DNA from: Labia minor
Lineage: Eukaryota; Arthropoda; Insecta; Dermaptera; Spongiphoridae
Assembly (NCBI GenBank): GCA_963082975.1
Contig: OY720344.1
Span: forward strand, 4,761,580-4,825,579
Length of the DNA: 64,000 nucleotides
Direction of reading: 5' to 3'
Below the pieces are notes generated by a model, which was given only the letters and a program-made list of their open reading frames with translations, searched no databases and was not told the origin of the DNA. Positions 10,769 to 22,125 of this stretch are shown one piece after another (the stretch's first letter is position 1; each line of letters opens with the position of its first letter). Both the position numbers and the translations under genes were made by a program.

Positions 10769-11361
10769 ACTATCTCGCCAGAGATAGAATTGCGATCACG
10801 AAAATTTTCGATGTCGAGATTTTGATGGTTTTATACGTTTTGAAGGTCCCTGAGTCATTTTCACTAAGGTTGAGAAAAATGCCTCTGGGTGTGTGTATGT
10901 GTGTTTGTATGTAGACAAGATTACGCAAAAACGATTTGAGCTTGAATAATGAAATTTGGTATACGGGCATTATTCAAAATTCGTAGTATTCTATCAACTT
11001 TTGAGAAATGTAGCTCCACCGGAAGAGGGTCATTACCTACAACGTTTGCATTTTTTTCTCTAAAGTGACCATAAAAATAAAGATATTTGTTTGATAGTTT
11101 TTCACATGATTAAAAATTGTATAAAACTGCTATATATAGAATTTCAGCTTAATGAAAGTACCGGAATTAAATTTTTTAACACATCCAAATCACGCGCCAA
11201 CACGTGGCGTGGTGCCATCAACAGAGTCAAACACGCGCTGGTTTAATAAATATTATTTATTAATTTTAATTAGGTATTTATAATTAATTCAATTTAATTT
11301 AAATATAATGTTATTTAATCCAATTCAAATTTCGAGATAGTCGAGTGGAGACACTCCAGCT
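10769..11361 (+). mobile_element. HINE-A full copy
   Basis: Starts after TTTTT with ACTATCTCGCCAGAGATAG, a hairpin whose arm recurs near the 3' end as GAGATAGT. A GT-rich microsatellite lies at about 10889-10915, then the conserved core (GAAATTTGGTA, CAACTTTTGAGAAATGTAGC, AGAGGGTCATTACCTACAAC), a GC-rich block around CACGCGCCAACACGTGGCG, an AT-rich inverted section, and the end GAGTGGAGACACTCCAGC before TT. No target duplication is seen, only a T on each side. This fits Helentron-type insertion between two T residues. Confidence 0.65.
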
Positions 11362-11673
11362 TACTTATTAATAAAAATTAAAATTTTTTTTTGTATATCA
11401 TTATAATAATTTATATATATATAATAATATATTGAAATATACCTACATAGTTTTGAGTATTATATTCCCAAGAACTTTATATTATATTAGTTTAATTTAT
11501 TTTTAATCATTTCTATATCAAGAGAATATTTAAATGAATTTATGAGACGTAACTTTTTTTCTGTTTTTTCTTTTTAATTGAAATTACATCGTACATATAA
11601 ACTGAATGTTTTTATTTATTTATTTATTTTAATATAATATCTAACATGCGTTTAGTAAATTTTACTAGTTTCT

Positions 11674-11710
<37 letters not shown>

Positions 11711-12178
11711 ATTTATATATAATAAATGAAATGATCTTATAATACATATGTAAAATAGAATTTTACCGCTTTACTTTATAGTTTCTAGCATCAAGTCTCA
11801 TATATTAATTTATTAGATATTAACTTGGGATTGAATACACTCTACGTGTATATAAAATATTATTATTACCTCTCTAAATGATATACCTACGAATATTTGA
11901 GCTGGTGTGTTCGTTGGTTGTTTCAATTTCCAAAAACCCCCTCCCCCCTCCCCTCTTTCTTCTTTCGATGAATTTGAATTCGCGATTAAATTTAAACAAC
12001 ATGAAATGATAATATGAATATTGATCGATTATAATAGCAAAGCAAAGGATGGTTGAAGGAGATGGTGAAGGGATTGGAGGGGAAATAATGGTAATGGTGG
12101 TGGGGGTGGTGGAGAGGAAGAAGGGAAAGATATGGTTAGTTTGAAGAGGGCAATAGTTGAAATAAGTTGGTATGTAAG

Positions 12179-12219
<41 letters not shown>

Positions 12220-12364
12220 TGGGGGTTATTTTACAAATGATAAAGGCCCAGTTGTACGAACAGTGAGAGAGGGTTGAAATCTAGGAAGGCATGTCACGTG
12301 CCTTTACGTGAAATCAGAGCTAATTGGAATCCAAGAGAATTTCTATTGCTTAGAAATTAGGAAG

Positions 12365-12401
<37 letters not shown>

Positions 12402-12949
12402 TTGTCTTAAACGTAATGCCTGCTGGTTGGTGTAGGTAATGGCGGAAGGGGATGAGAAGAGATGTGTATATGAGAAGAGGGGGTGGGGGTGGAGTGGTAA
12501 GAACAAGTAGAGGGGATTTATAATGAGAAACACTCTTTCTCCTCTACACTGATATATATATATATATATATATACAGTGTCTGACTCGACAAGAGTTCAT
12601 TCCGTTTAATCATACTCCCCACTCACTCCTCACACTCCTTAAACCATTTCCCTATTCACTTGTTCACGCACACATCAACTATTTAAAGTACTATTTGATT
12701 AATCTATATTGTTTGAATATTCATAGCAAATTAGTAGTACTCCATACACTCTATTAACTGATGATGTCATGATATGTAGATATGTATATATGTACATATA
12801 TCTATCAATATTTGGAGAGAGAGAGAGAGAGAGAGAGTTAGAGGAAAATGCACAATATCACTTAAATTAGAATTGTTTTTTTTTTTTTTTTTTTTTTTTT
12901 TATAAATCAATTGAAATTAATTAAAATAAATATTATTTTTTTTCATATA
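11362..12949. other. TE-poor interval with microsatellites and a purine-rich island
   Basis: CT repeat at 11678-11708, GA at 12181-12214, CT at 12369-12398, TA at 12553-12572, T tract at about 12877-12901. Between 12035 and 12160 the plus strand is almost all purine with G runs. Around 12243-12330 is unique-looking sequence including CATGTCACGTG (an E-box). It could be intronic regulatory DNA. No exon can be supported. Confidence 0.4.
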
Positions 12950-13278
12950 TGTGGGAATTAGAATTAAGGTCAAGAGAGATCCTCGATAACCCTTAGGAGG
13001 GCCCCAGAAGAAAGTCTCCCACCCCATTCGCCCGACAACGGATGCTCGGGAGGGGATAGAATTAAGATAGAAATTGCAGCGGGGATCCCCGGAGGGGATT
13101 CTTCTTCTTCTTCTGACGTTCGTATTCATTGAGAGCCTTAGATTATTCGATTCTCTTGGCTATGATGACGAGAGAGAGTGTTTGTAAATAAACCATTTTA
13201 TATAGAAAAGCCCAAACAAGAAGTCGTCTTCCTGTTGCTCTATAATTTACCCCGGACAACGATCCAACCCCTTCCACA
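12950..13278 (+). mobile_element. Possible solo LTR (retrotransposon fossil)
   Basis: The segment begins TGTGGGAATT and ends CCCCTTCCACA, so it has TG...CA ends with a short inverted match. It contains an AATAAACC poly(A)-like signal followed by a TCTTCCTGTTGC-type R/U5-like region. It is much less AT-rich than the flanks. No clear target duplication, primer site or coding part is seen, so family (Ty3 or BEL type) and identity are uncertain. Confidence 0.35.
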
Positions 13279-13421
13279 TTTCTACATTATTTATATCTTA
13301 TCTTAGTATACTAGCAAAAATTGTATATTTGAGGAACTTGATGCAGTTACAAGTTCTTGGAACGAGTTACACTAACGTTACAGTTCCTTAAAAAAAAATA
13401 ATCTTTTTTTTTTTTACTTCA

Positions 13422-13707
13422 AGCCTAGTTTGCACGGGCTTAGTACTTGTCATTAGTTCAGGGGTGGGCAAATACTTTGAAGCGCGGGCCAAAATGAAAT
13501 TTTCAAAATGTCTTTCGGGCCGGAGGACCATATTTCGAAAACACTAATAAAAAAAATTTATCTTTTTTTTTTAGAGACATCTTAAACGAAAAGTCAAAAT
13601 AAGAGCCAACTTTTCAACGGGCCGGTGGGCGTTCAAAAAGCCCGCGCTTAAAAGTATTTGCCCGCCCCTGAACTAATGACAAGTACTAAGTCCGTGTAAA
13701 CTAGGCT
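13422..13707 (+). mobile_element. 286-bp long-TIR MITE (3-bp duplication)
   Basis: About 58 bp at each end are inverted repeats, starting AGCCTAGTTTGCACGGGC and including TCATTAGTTCAGGGGTGGGC. Flanking TCA is duplicated. A relative at 42923-43193 is flanked by TTA. A 3-bp duplication suggests the PIF/Harbinger group, while the inner CAGGGGTGGGCAAATAC recalls hAT MITEs. Confidence 0.6.
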
Positions 13708-14525
13708 TCAGGTAGCATATCTGGGTAAACGATTTAAGTGTTTTAAAACATATTTATTTCATAAATAAATTACTTTTAAGGATTATCCGAGATGGACTAC
13801 ACTCTCGCAATACCAACAATCTTATCAGAAACTATTACGATTAGGGAAAAAAAGAATATTTAATATAAATTTGTTTAAATTGGGCATAAATAAGTATTAA
13901 ATATAATAAATAATATTTTTAATTATTGGGTAATTTTCTAAAGATTTCACATTTTTATTTTTGTCTTTCATAAAAAGAAACAAATTCAAAATCTGAATTT
14001 GTTTGAATTTTTTCTTCTTTTATTTAAATTTATGTTCTTTTGAATTATTTGGCTCGATGAACCTGGTACTATTTATATAAAATTAAAAGATTTACACAAA
14101 TACACCTATAAAATGTATTTTTTTGTTTTTGTTTTGTTTTTCCCTTACAATAAATAATTGGTCAGTGAAGGTTTCTCAAGTATCAGTCAACCATAAGCAT
14201 AATGTCATCCTTTATTATTCACGCACGAAACATTTTCCAGATTAATTTTTATTCATTAAAATAACAAATCAATTTTATATGCATTTTTACTATCTCGTCA
14301 GAGACAACCTATAATGAATGAATGAATGAATGTTAAGATATTTCTACTTTTAATCAATTACTCACAAATATTATGAGACATCATCATCATCATTATAATC
14401 TTCATTATCATAAAGTAATCGTTTCTTCATCTATTACTTTCTTTATCTCTTCCATTGTGTTATAATCATAGAATCTAATTTTAAATGACAGTTTTGACCT
14501 CTTTATTATGTTAGTAAATTTAATT
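13708..14525. other. AT-rich interval with a HINE-A stub
   Basis: At 14289-14306 TACTATCTCGTCAGAGA is the HINE-A start only. AATG repeats lie at 14314-14332, and short ATC repeats at 14371-14385. Nothing else is recognised. Confidence 0.45.
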
Positions 14526-15126
14526 AGCTGGAGTGTCTCCACTCGACTATCTCGCAATTTGAATTGGATTAAATAACATAATACATTATATTTAAATTAA
14601 ATTTAATTAATTATAAATTATTAATTAAAATTAATAAATAATTATTTATTTATTAAACCAGTGCTTGTTTGGCTCTTTGTTGATGGTACCACGTCACGTG
14701 TTGGCGCGTGAGATTTGCAGTTTTAAAAAATTAATTCTGGTACTTTCAGCGATTCAATCAAGCTGAAATTCTATATATAGCAGTTTTATACAATTTTTAA
14801 TCACGAGAAAAACTATCAAACCTATATTTTATCTTTATTTTTACGGTCACTTTAGAGGGAAAAAAAATCAAAACCTTGTAAGTAATGACCCTCTTCCGGT
14901 TGAGCTACATTTCTCAAAAGTTGATAGAAAACTACAAATTTTGAAAAATGCCCATGTACCAAATTTCATGATTCTAGCTCAAACGGTTTTTGCGTAATCT
15001 TGTCTACATACATACACACATACAAACACACACAGACATTTTTCTCAACCTTCAAAACATATAAAAACATCAAAATCTCAACATCGAAAATTTTCATGAT
15101 CGCAATACTATCTCTGGCGAGATAGT
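14526..15126 (-). mobile_element. HINE-A full copy
   Basis: Minus-oriented. The 3' end AGCTGGAGTGTCTCCACTC is at 14526 and the 5' end hairpin finishes at 15126 before AAAAA. It has the standard core and CACGTCACGTGTTGGCGCG block. The microsatellite slot (about 15006-15035) is a mixed CA/TACA run. The T...T flanks are kept. Confidence 0.65.
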
Positions 15127-15650
15127 AAAAATTCTACTCACAATTGTTAAAATAATTATCTAACCATGAAAATTGGTTCCCCCTCTCCACGTAGACACTT
15201 GTTTTCATCTACCATACATGATGACTTCTTTTAAATTTTAATTTATAAACCGATAATATGGCCACTTTCATTGGAACAATCTATTAATATACATATAATA
15301 GTACATCTAATGCATTTTTAGTGAATAAATATGTGTTTTTTATTTTTATTTATATGAATGAACTTCATATAAAAACAAACATTCTAGATATTAAACATCC
15401 TTCATTAGAATCGCATTCTCACACCTGGCCTTTTTTTTAAAAATTGGAAATAGTATATGATATCTAAATGGTAATATATTCTTTTTTCAAATCTTTTTTT
15501 CTTTTAATAAATGGATAAATTTTTAATTAAAAAAAAAAAAAAATCTGTTAATCGCTTTATATATACCATATAGAACATAAAATAAAACAACAAATGTTTT
15601 ATGTTCAATTTTTATTTTATATTTATTTAATGCTAATGAAGTGGCAAAGT

Positions 15651-15721
<71 letters not shown>

Positions 15722-16289
15722 CCATTTAGATTAAACCCCTTTATTTAAAAAGGTGTGTAGACAATTTCCATTTTATATATATCATAAATTCATTTATTGC
15801 GTTTTTCTCAAATTAACCTTTTTTTTCTTTAGGAAAAATAAAACAAAATTGGTTAGAAAAAAAAGAGATATTTAATAAATTTACCTCAATTTTTAAGTTT
15901 TTCTTTTGAACCCATATCTCTCAAAAGTAAATTCTCGGCTAAAATATTATTCATTCATCCATTAAAGCTAAAATGAAAATGTCAATTAGAAAATTGAGAG
16001 AGAAACAATTAAGGATTGAATGAAAAGAAAAAAGTGATAGATATGGATATTTTTAAGAAAATGAAAGACCATTATTTTCTAAATGATATGAAAATAATAA
16101 ATATAAGAACTGACTTATATTTGAAATAAATAAATAAATAAATTATAAAATTAGAAATGATAAAAATAAAATAATTTATTTGCGGGTTTTTAATTTTAAT
16201 TTTTTTTTTTAAATACAAATTAACATAATTATAATTAAGGAATAGTTATATTATTAAATTAATTTTTTATTGATTCGTATATAACATTA
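15127..16289. other. AT-rich interval with a long TA microsatellite
   Basis: An (AT)n tract of about 60 bp at 15661-15719 is the longest in the window. No gene or other element is recognised. It leads directly to the Copia insertion site (CATTA at 16285-16289). Confidence 0.7.
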
Positions 16290-16510
16290 TGTTGGGTGTG
16301 ATGCGGGAGGTGATAAGAATAGATTTGAGATTATTATTATATATATATTTATATTCAATCAAAGAGTGATATATTTTACATAAAAGATTATATTACATTG
16401 AGTGTATTGAAAAGGTAAAAGGTAAAAGGTAAAAGGTTAAGAGTGGGGAGGCAATCTTGCCGACTTCATGTCTTCAATCTCCAAGTCGTCGGTTGGCGCA
16501 TATTTTAACA
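16290..16510 (-). repeat. Copia 3' LTR
   Basis: 221 bp, TG...CA ends, containing four tandem AAAAGGT-like units near 16411-16440. It matches the other LTR base for base as far as I could compare. Confidence 0.92.
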
Positions 16511-16519
16511 CCCCCTCTC
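16511..16519 (-). other. Copia polypurine tract
   Basis: GAGAGGGGG on the minus strand abuts the 3' LTR, the expected place for the plus-strand DNA primer. Confidence 0.75.
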
Positions 16520-16538
16520 AAACGATGACTCCGATTCT

Positions 16539-19500
16539 TCATTCAAAGGAATTTTCATTCAATAACCCCATGCTATTGCTGCAGAAGTCGTGTTTTTCTC
16601 TAGATAGGGCCTTGGTAAGTACATCAGCAGGCATATCTTCCGTAGGTATATAATTTATTCTTAAGTCTTCATTTTTTAGAACTTCACGGATGTAATGATG
16701 CCTTATATCTATATGTTTTGTTCGAGAATGGTGAACTGGGTTCTCAGCAAGTCGAAGAGCTCCTTGGTTATCACAGCTGATTGTTATGATCATTGGTGAT
16801 ATTCCTATTTCCTTTAGAAAGTTCTGTATACATGTAGCTTCTCTTGCCGATTCGCTGAGAGCCATGTATTCAGCTTCGACACTTGATAGTGCCACAGTAG
16901 CTTGCTTCTTCGCCTCCCAGGATATTGCTGATCCTCCATATTTAAAAACATATCCTGTATATGATCTCCTGTCAAATTTGCAATTACCCCAGTCAGCATC
17001 AGCGAATCCTTCAACGCACAATTTTGTTTTCTTGTACATTAACCCTTTATTGATAGTACCTTTAAGATAGCGTAGGATCCGTTTCGCGGCTTTCCAATGA
17101 CTTTCATTATAACAATTGTTAAATTGGCTCAAGAAATTCACAGCATAGGTTATGTCTGGTCTAGTGCCTATGGCCAAGTACATGAGAGAACCAATAAGTT
17201 GTCTATATGGTATGCTCTTCATTGTATCTTCACATATTTTATCTGCTTTTGTTAAAGTATTAGAAGAGTCCATAGGCGTAGAAACAGACTTACATTCTTG
17301 CATATTATATCTAAACAATAAATCATTAATATATTTCTTTTGAAAGAGAAATATTTCATTTTTATTTTCATTCGATTTGAATTCTATACCTAAACAGTAT
17401 TTTATATTTTTTAAATCTCTCATTTCGAATTTTTCGGCTAAGTTTTTCTTGATACGTTTTATCCATTCTTCATCTTTTGAAGCTATAATCATGTCATCTA
17501 CGTAGACTCCTATAAACATATAGTCTTCGTCCCTTTTGTTAACGTATAGGCATGAATCATATTTTGTTTCTACAAAACCTAATTTTAATAATGTTTCGTG
17601 GAGTTTCTTGTACCACTGCCTTCCGGATTGTTTTAGTCCATATAATGCCTTTTTTAAGGCGCATACTTTATCCCCTTTATTTAATTCTTTCAGCATTTCT
17701 ATTGCTTCTTTTCTTAGGGATGGATCTGTAGAATTTTTCAAGTTTTCTAAAGTTTCTTTTAGATTTTTGGGAATCTCCATATATATTGGATTCTCTAGTT
17801 CTCCATTGAGGTATGCTGTTTGAATGTCCATTTGATGTATCTTCATTTTCATTTCCATACTTAATGCCATAAGCATTCGCACAGTACTGAGTCGAAGGAC
17901 TGGAGCAAACGTCTCTTCGAAATCGATTCCAGGTTGTTGGGAATAACCTTTAGCCACTAATCGAGCTTTTCTTCTTTCAAGGGTCCCATCTGGATTCAAT
18001 TTTTCCTTGAAAACAAATTTACTCCCTATAACTTTCCTATCAGTAGGTCTATCACATATGTTCCATGTTTTATTTTTCAATAGGGAAATAAATTCATTTG
18101 ATATAGGGTCTTTCCATTTGTTTAAATTAAAATTTTCAGACATATATTCGTCATTATAAAAACTTGATTCATTAATTAGAATGTTTACTTCGTCAATTTG
18201 ATTTTCGTCTTCTTTATTTACTTCATCGTTGCGATTTCGTTCGGAATTGGAATCCTTTTCCGTGTTTTCTGGAATAACAGGCAGGACTTTGTATTTATAT
18301 TCAAGAGCTGGTCGTCCTCTAGATCCTGTATGAATGATTTTAGGGCGTCCTCTTCCTCTTGTATAGATTTGTTTTTCGTTATCTCCGTTTATAGAATTTG
18401 TTGGAGAGATTGAATCCTCATTCGGAGTAGTATCATTTTGTTTCAAAAAGGGTAGCATGATATAATTGTCTTCATTATTTTCATCCTCTTTTTCAAAATT
18501 TAAACTATTAAAAATATTTTCATTAATTATTTTTATATCACGGGTTACTATGGTTTTCTTTTCTTTCTTCAGCCATACTCGATATGCTTTGTTTTCTTCA
18601 GAATATCCTAAAACAATACATTCTGACGACCTTGGTTCAAATTTCCTTATGTTAGGATTCTTGTTTAAACAATATCCTCTTGAACCAAAAGTTCTGAAAT
18701 AACGCATATTAGGCTTCTTACCTTTTAATAATGTATAAGGAATTTCTCTATTTAAGGCGCTACATGGACATCTGTTTCTTATATAAGCTGCAGTATTTAT
18801 TGCCTCTGCCCAAAATCGCTCCGGAAGATTAGCTTGAAGAAGCATGCATCTTGCCATATCCAATAATGTGCGATTTTGTCGCTCGGCCACTCCATTTTGT
18901 TGAGGTGTATGTGGAACACTTAATCTCCTTTGGATTCCATGGATTTTCAGGTATTCTGAAAAATAATTAGATAAATATTCACATCCATTGTCCGTTTGTA
19001 AAAATTTTATTCTTTTGCCCGTTAGATTTTCAACTCTGTTTTTATATTCTTTGAACGCTTCAAAGGCTTCACTTTTTTTCTTCAAAAATTTCACTTCAAC
19101 CCATCTAGTTTTATCATCGATAAATGTTATAAAATATTTATTTCCTCCTTGAGAATTACATTTCATTGGTCCACAGATATCTGAATGTATAATTTCATTT
19201 ATCATTACATTCCGTTTGGAATTTGAAGGAAATGGTGTTTGGGACATTTTTCCTTTAATACATATTTCACACATGGGTAAGTGTTCATTTTTTAAATTAA
19301 TTGATTTGATTCGTTTCAAATCTTTCTCATTTAAATGTCCTAGTCTATTATGCCATAACTGTATTTTTGATATATTATCTGGCTTTTCAACAGTTTTTGC
19401 ATAAATACTATCACTCTCTCTTATGTAATACAAGTCATTAACCCTATCAGCAATTGAAGAAACTTGCCCTTTTGAGTCAATTATTTTTGCGCATTTCTTA

Positions 19501-20543
19501 TCAAATATTACTTTAAAATTTTTATCAGTAATTTTAGATACCGACATAAGATTGGTTTTAAGATTGGGTACATGCAAAGCATTTCCAATCGTTATGTGGT
19601 TATCTATTTTGCCATTATTAGCATAAATTTCTAGACTTCCTCTTCCAATTGCATTTGTGCTGGAAGAATCAGCTAAGTTTACTTTATTTTTCATACTTTT
19701 AAAATTTTTAAATGAGGTGCGTGAATTACTCATATGCGAAGTGCATCCACTATCGAGACACCATCTGTTATTTTGACTATTGTATTCATTAAAAACTGAT
19801 AAAACTGCATTATACGAATGGGATTCTTCAGATTTATTTTTATATTTAATTCTACAATCTTTCCCTTTATGACCGTATAAATTGCATTTATTACATTTGC
19901 CATTAAATTTTGTTTTTCTAGGAAAATTATAAATTTTAGGCTTATTATTAGTTGCTAATGCATTATCATTAATTGCTTTGGAATTCCTAGAATCACTTTC
20001 TTCTATGATTTTTATTTTTAAATTTTCTGCCAAGGGTAAATTATCCCTTGATTCAATGGCGCATCTGAAATTATCATATTCGTCGGGGAGACTATATAAC
20101 AAAATTATTGATAATAAATCATCATTAATAGATATTTCAAGGTCATTTAGTTTGTCTACGACATCAAAGAAATTATCTAGAAATGACCTGACGTCATCTC
20201 CTATTTTTAATTTATTCAATAGCAATGATTTTAGTAATGTGGCCTTTCGAGCTGGCCCTTTGGATTGGTATATTGTATGTAATTTTTGCCATACCTGGTT
20301 TGACGTTGTGCAATCTTTAATTTGCTTCAATTCAGATGGATTGATTGCTAAAATAAGATCAGACCTTGCCTTAGAATCTTCCTTCATCCATCTTTTTGCA
20401 GCCTCACTATCACTGGGCTTTTTGCACTCACCAACGACATAATCCCAAAGATCGTTTTTTATTAAAATAGCTTCCATTTGAATTTTCCACGTGTCAAAAT
20501 TTTCTTTTCCTAGTGAATCAATTTTGATTGGGACTGTCGACAT
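16539..20543 (-). CDS. Copia gag-pol polyprotein (1334 residues)
   Basis: A single frame in Copia order. Gag (about 1-210) opens with the UBN2-like IDSLGKENFDTWKIQMEAIL. The CCHC knuckle CNKCNLYGHKGKDC is at 217-230. Protease has WCLDSGCTSHMS with DSG at 264-266. Integrase follows: zinc-binding H..GH...MCEIC region, then the catalytic core with IHSDICGP, FLQTDNGCEY and PQQNGVAERQNRT (D, D, E in place). Reverse transcriptase shows the start NKTWNICDRP, IHQMDIQTAYLNGEL and the active-site YVDDMI. RNase H ends the protein with FADADWGN and ALSSVEAEYMALSE. Gag forms particles, and pol copies and integrates the element. Length is normal for insect Copia-like elements. The first ATG lies about 110 bp inside the 5' LTR edge, leaving room for the leader. 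It looks whole. Confidence 0.95.
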   Translation of the reverse strand: MSTVPIKIDSLGKENFDTWKIQMEAILIKNDLWDYVVGECKKPSDSEAAKRWMKEDSKARSDLILAINPSELKQIKDCTTSNQVWQKLHTIYQSKGPARKATLLKSLLLNKLKIGDDVRSFLDNFFDVVDKLNDLEISINDDLLSIILLYSLPDEYDNFRCAIESRDNLPLAENLKIKIIEESDSRNSKAINDNALATNNKPKIYNFPRKTKFNGKCNKCNLYGHKGKDCRIKYKNKSEESHSYNAVLSVFNEYNSQNNRWCLDSGCTSHMSNSRTSFKNFKSMKNKVNLADSSSTNAIGRGSLEIYANNGKIDNHITIGNALHVPNLKTNLMSVSKITDKNFKVIFDKKCAKIIDSKGQVSSIADRVNDLYYIRESDSIYAKTVEKPDNISKIQLWHNRLGHLNEKDLKRIKSINLKNEHLPMCEICIKGKMSQTPFPSNSKRNVMINEIIHSDICGPMKCNSQGGNKYFITFIDDKTRWVEVKFLKKKSEAFEAFKEYKNRVENLTGKRIKFLQTDNGCEYLSNYFSEYLKIHGIQRRLSVPHTPQQNGVAERQNRTLLDMARCMLLQANLPERFWAEAINTAAYIRNRCPCSALNREIPYTLLKGKKPNMRYFRTFGSRGYCLNKNPNIRKFEPRSSECIVLGYSEENKAYRVWLKKEKKTIVTRDIKIINENIFNSLNFEKEDENNEDNYIMLPFLKQNDTTPNEDSISPTNSINGDNEKQIYTRGRGRPKIIHTGSRGRPALEYKYKVLPVIPENTEKDSNSERNRNDEVNKEDENQIDEVNILINESSFYNDEYMSENFNLNKWKDPISNEFISLLKNKTWNICDRPTDRKVIGSKFVFKEKLNPDGTLERRKARLVAKGYSQQPGIDFEETFAPVLRLSTVRMLMALSMEMKMKIHQMDIQTAYLNGELENPIYMEIPKNLKETLENLKNSTDPSLRKEAIEMLKELNKGDKVCALKKALYGLKQSGRQWYKKLHETLLKLGFVETKYDSCLYVNKRDEDYMFIGVYVDDMIIASKDEEWIKRIKKNLAEKFEMRDLKNIKYCLGIEFKSNENKNEIFLFQKKYINDLLFRYNMQECKSVSTPMDSSNTLTKADKICEDTMKSIPYRQLIGSLMYLAIGTRPDITYAVNFLSQFNNCYNESHWKAAKRILRYLKGTINKGLMYKKTKLCVEGFADADWGNCKFDRRSYTGYVFKYGGSAISWEAKKQATVALSSVEAEYMALSESAREATCIQNFLKEIGISPMIITISCDNQGALRLAENPVHHSRTKHIDIRHHYIREVLKNEDLRINYIPTEDMPADVLTKALSREKHDFCSNSMGLLNENSFE

Positions 20544-20636
20544 ATTGAAAATTTCTTGTGTTTATTTTCTTCAAGGAAAAAAAATTTTTTATTCAAATTC
20601 GATCGAGTTTCTATTTATCACTTATCACATGTATCT

Positions 20637-20650
20637 CTGGGCCCATAACC
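20637..20650 (-). other. Copia primer-binding site (internal initiator-tRNA match)
   Basis: The minus strand has GGTTATGGGCCCAG, two bases from the 5' LTR. The plus strand, CTGGGCCCATAACC, equals the anticodon stem-loop of insect initiator tRNA-Met as I recall it. This is the half-tRNA priming mode known for Drosophila copia. Confidence 0.8.
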
Positions 20651-20652
20651 TT

Positions 20653-20873
20653 TGTTGGGTGTGATGCGGGAGGTGATAAGAATAGATTTGAGATTATTAT
20701 TATATATATATTTATATTCAATCAAAGAGTGATATATTTTACATAAAAGATTATATTACATTGAGTGTATTGAAAAGGTAAAAGGTAAAAGGTAAAAGGT
20801 TAAGAGTGGGGAGGCAATCTTGCCGACTTCATGTCTTCAATCTCCAAGTCGTCGGTTGGCGCATATTTTAACA
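20653..20873 (-). repeat. Copia 5' LTR
   Basis: 221 bp, same as the 3' LTR. In element sense it carries promoter and transcription start, although no specific promoter motif stands out. Confidence 0.92.
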
Positions 20874-20969
20874 CATTAATTATATAATTTTGGAATTATT
20901 GTAAAATTTTTATTTTCATTGAATCTTTAAAAAATTTTAATGCCACCGGTTATTAATAAATTAATTTAA

Positions 20970-21586
20970 CACGTTGACGGACGCTTGCGTCTATAGCCGT
21001 CCAAAACGAAACGGTCATTTGTAGACACTGCGATTATAGCACCACAAATTTGCATTTACCGGCATAAAAGTACAAACCTATTGGCACGTTTTTGAAAAAA
21101 ATTTTCTGCGTTGTAAACAATTCTATAAACAGGGAATAAGGAAGGAAACATCGTAATGCTGCAAGAATTGCATGTCAAAACCTGCTTTGAAACATGGCAT
21201 ATCGAAACTAATGTATAATATTTATAAAATTATAATAATTTTTTTTTTGTCATTTATTTATTTTTGTTTGATTATGACTAACATTTCGTGTAAAACTCCT
21301 AAAAATACATTGTTGAACACAAAAAATTGTTTATTTGAGTCATTAAACCTATCATTTACGTTTTTAAATGTTTGCTGTTGTAGCCGTCATCGTCCCATTA
21401 CTTAGTGTCGAGAGTCCACTGGCGCCATGACGGTTATAGACGCAACCTAATGAAGAGTACTCAATTAATAAAAATTAAGTTTATTTAAGCAGAAATAGTA
21501 AAACTATACTTCTACTATTCTAAAAATTGAAAAATCATATAGTGTCAATTTTTGAACTTCACTTGTTCCTACTGTCCGTCAACGTG
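20970..21586 (+). mobile_element. piggyBac-like non-autonomous element (617 bp)
   Basis: Terminal inverted repeats CACGTTGACGGAC / GTCCGTCAACGTG. The left flank is TTAA (20966-20969); the right flank is TTTT, probably a mutated TTAA. Subterminal GTCTATAGCCGTC and GGTTATAGACGC are also roughly inverted. TTAA targeting and a CACGTTGAC start are typical of piggyBac MITEs. No transposase domain is recognised inside. Confidence 0.6.
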
Positions 21587-21597
21587 TTTTATAAATA

Positions 21598-22125
21598 AGC
21601 TGGAGTGTCTCCACTCGACAATCTCGCAATTTGAATTGCATTCAATAACATAATATATTATATTTAAATTAAATTTAATTAATTAAAATCAATAAATAAT
21701 ATTTATTAAGCCAGCCCGTTTTTGGCTCTTTGTTGATGGCACCACGTCACGTGTTGGCGCGTGAAATTTGCAGTGTAAAAAAATTAATTCTGGTATTTTC
21801 AGCGATTCAATCAAGCTGAAATTCAATATATAGCAATTTTATACAATTTTTAATCATGTGAATAATTATCAAACCTATATGTTTATTTTTACGATCACTT
21901 TAGAGGAAAAAAAATCAAAACGTTGTAGATAATGACCCTCTTCCGGTAGAGCTAGATTTCTCAAAAGTTGATAGTAAACTACTAATTTAGAATAATGCCC
22001 GTATACCAAATTTCATGATTCTAGCTCAAACCGTTTTTGCGTAATCTTGTTTACATAAATACACACACACACACATGCATTTTTCTCAACCTTAGTGAAA
22101 ATGACTCAGGGACCTTCAAAAAGTA
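21598..22125 (-). mobile_element. HINE-A copy lacking its 5' end
   Basis: The 3' end AGCTGGAGTGTCTCCACTC is at 21598, with core and microsatellite slot (CA)n at about 22057-22075. It stops after GGGACCTTCAAAAAG, so the ~60-bp 5' hairpin portion is missing. It lies 11 bp from the piggyBac-like MITE. Confidence 0.6.

Larger units (their letters stand above)
16290..20873 (-). mobile_element. Ty1/Copia LTR retrotransposon, looks whole
   Basis: A 4584-bp element on the minus strand. LTRs of 221 bp at 16290-16510 and 20653-20873 begin TGTTGGG and end TTTTAACA; compared by eye they are identical. Both flanks carry CATTA (16285-16289, 20874-20878). Between them lie a primer-binding site, one gag-pol frame and a polypurine tract. 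Identical LTRs and an unbroken frame imply a very recent insertion; I saw no breaks. Copia family assignment follows from integrase preceding reverse transcriptase. Confidence 0.95.

Noticed and set aside
10770-10970. Short frames inside HINE-A copies, e.g. containing ESFSLRLRKMSVCG-like repeats
   Set aside because: The same peptide recurs wherever HINE-A is read in that frame; length varies with the microsatellite, and no start or codon pattern is conserved.
10769-11361. HINE-A as a TIR DNA transposon or a SINE
   Set aside because: The inverted GAGATAGT lies subterminally, no target duplication is seen, there is no tRNA-like head, and the 3' stem-loop plus T...T flanks fit Helentron derivatives better.
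16468-20442. Several plus-strand frames of 60-150 codons inside the Copia element
   Set aside because: All are antisense shadows of the gag-pol frame on the minus strand and show no domain.
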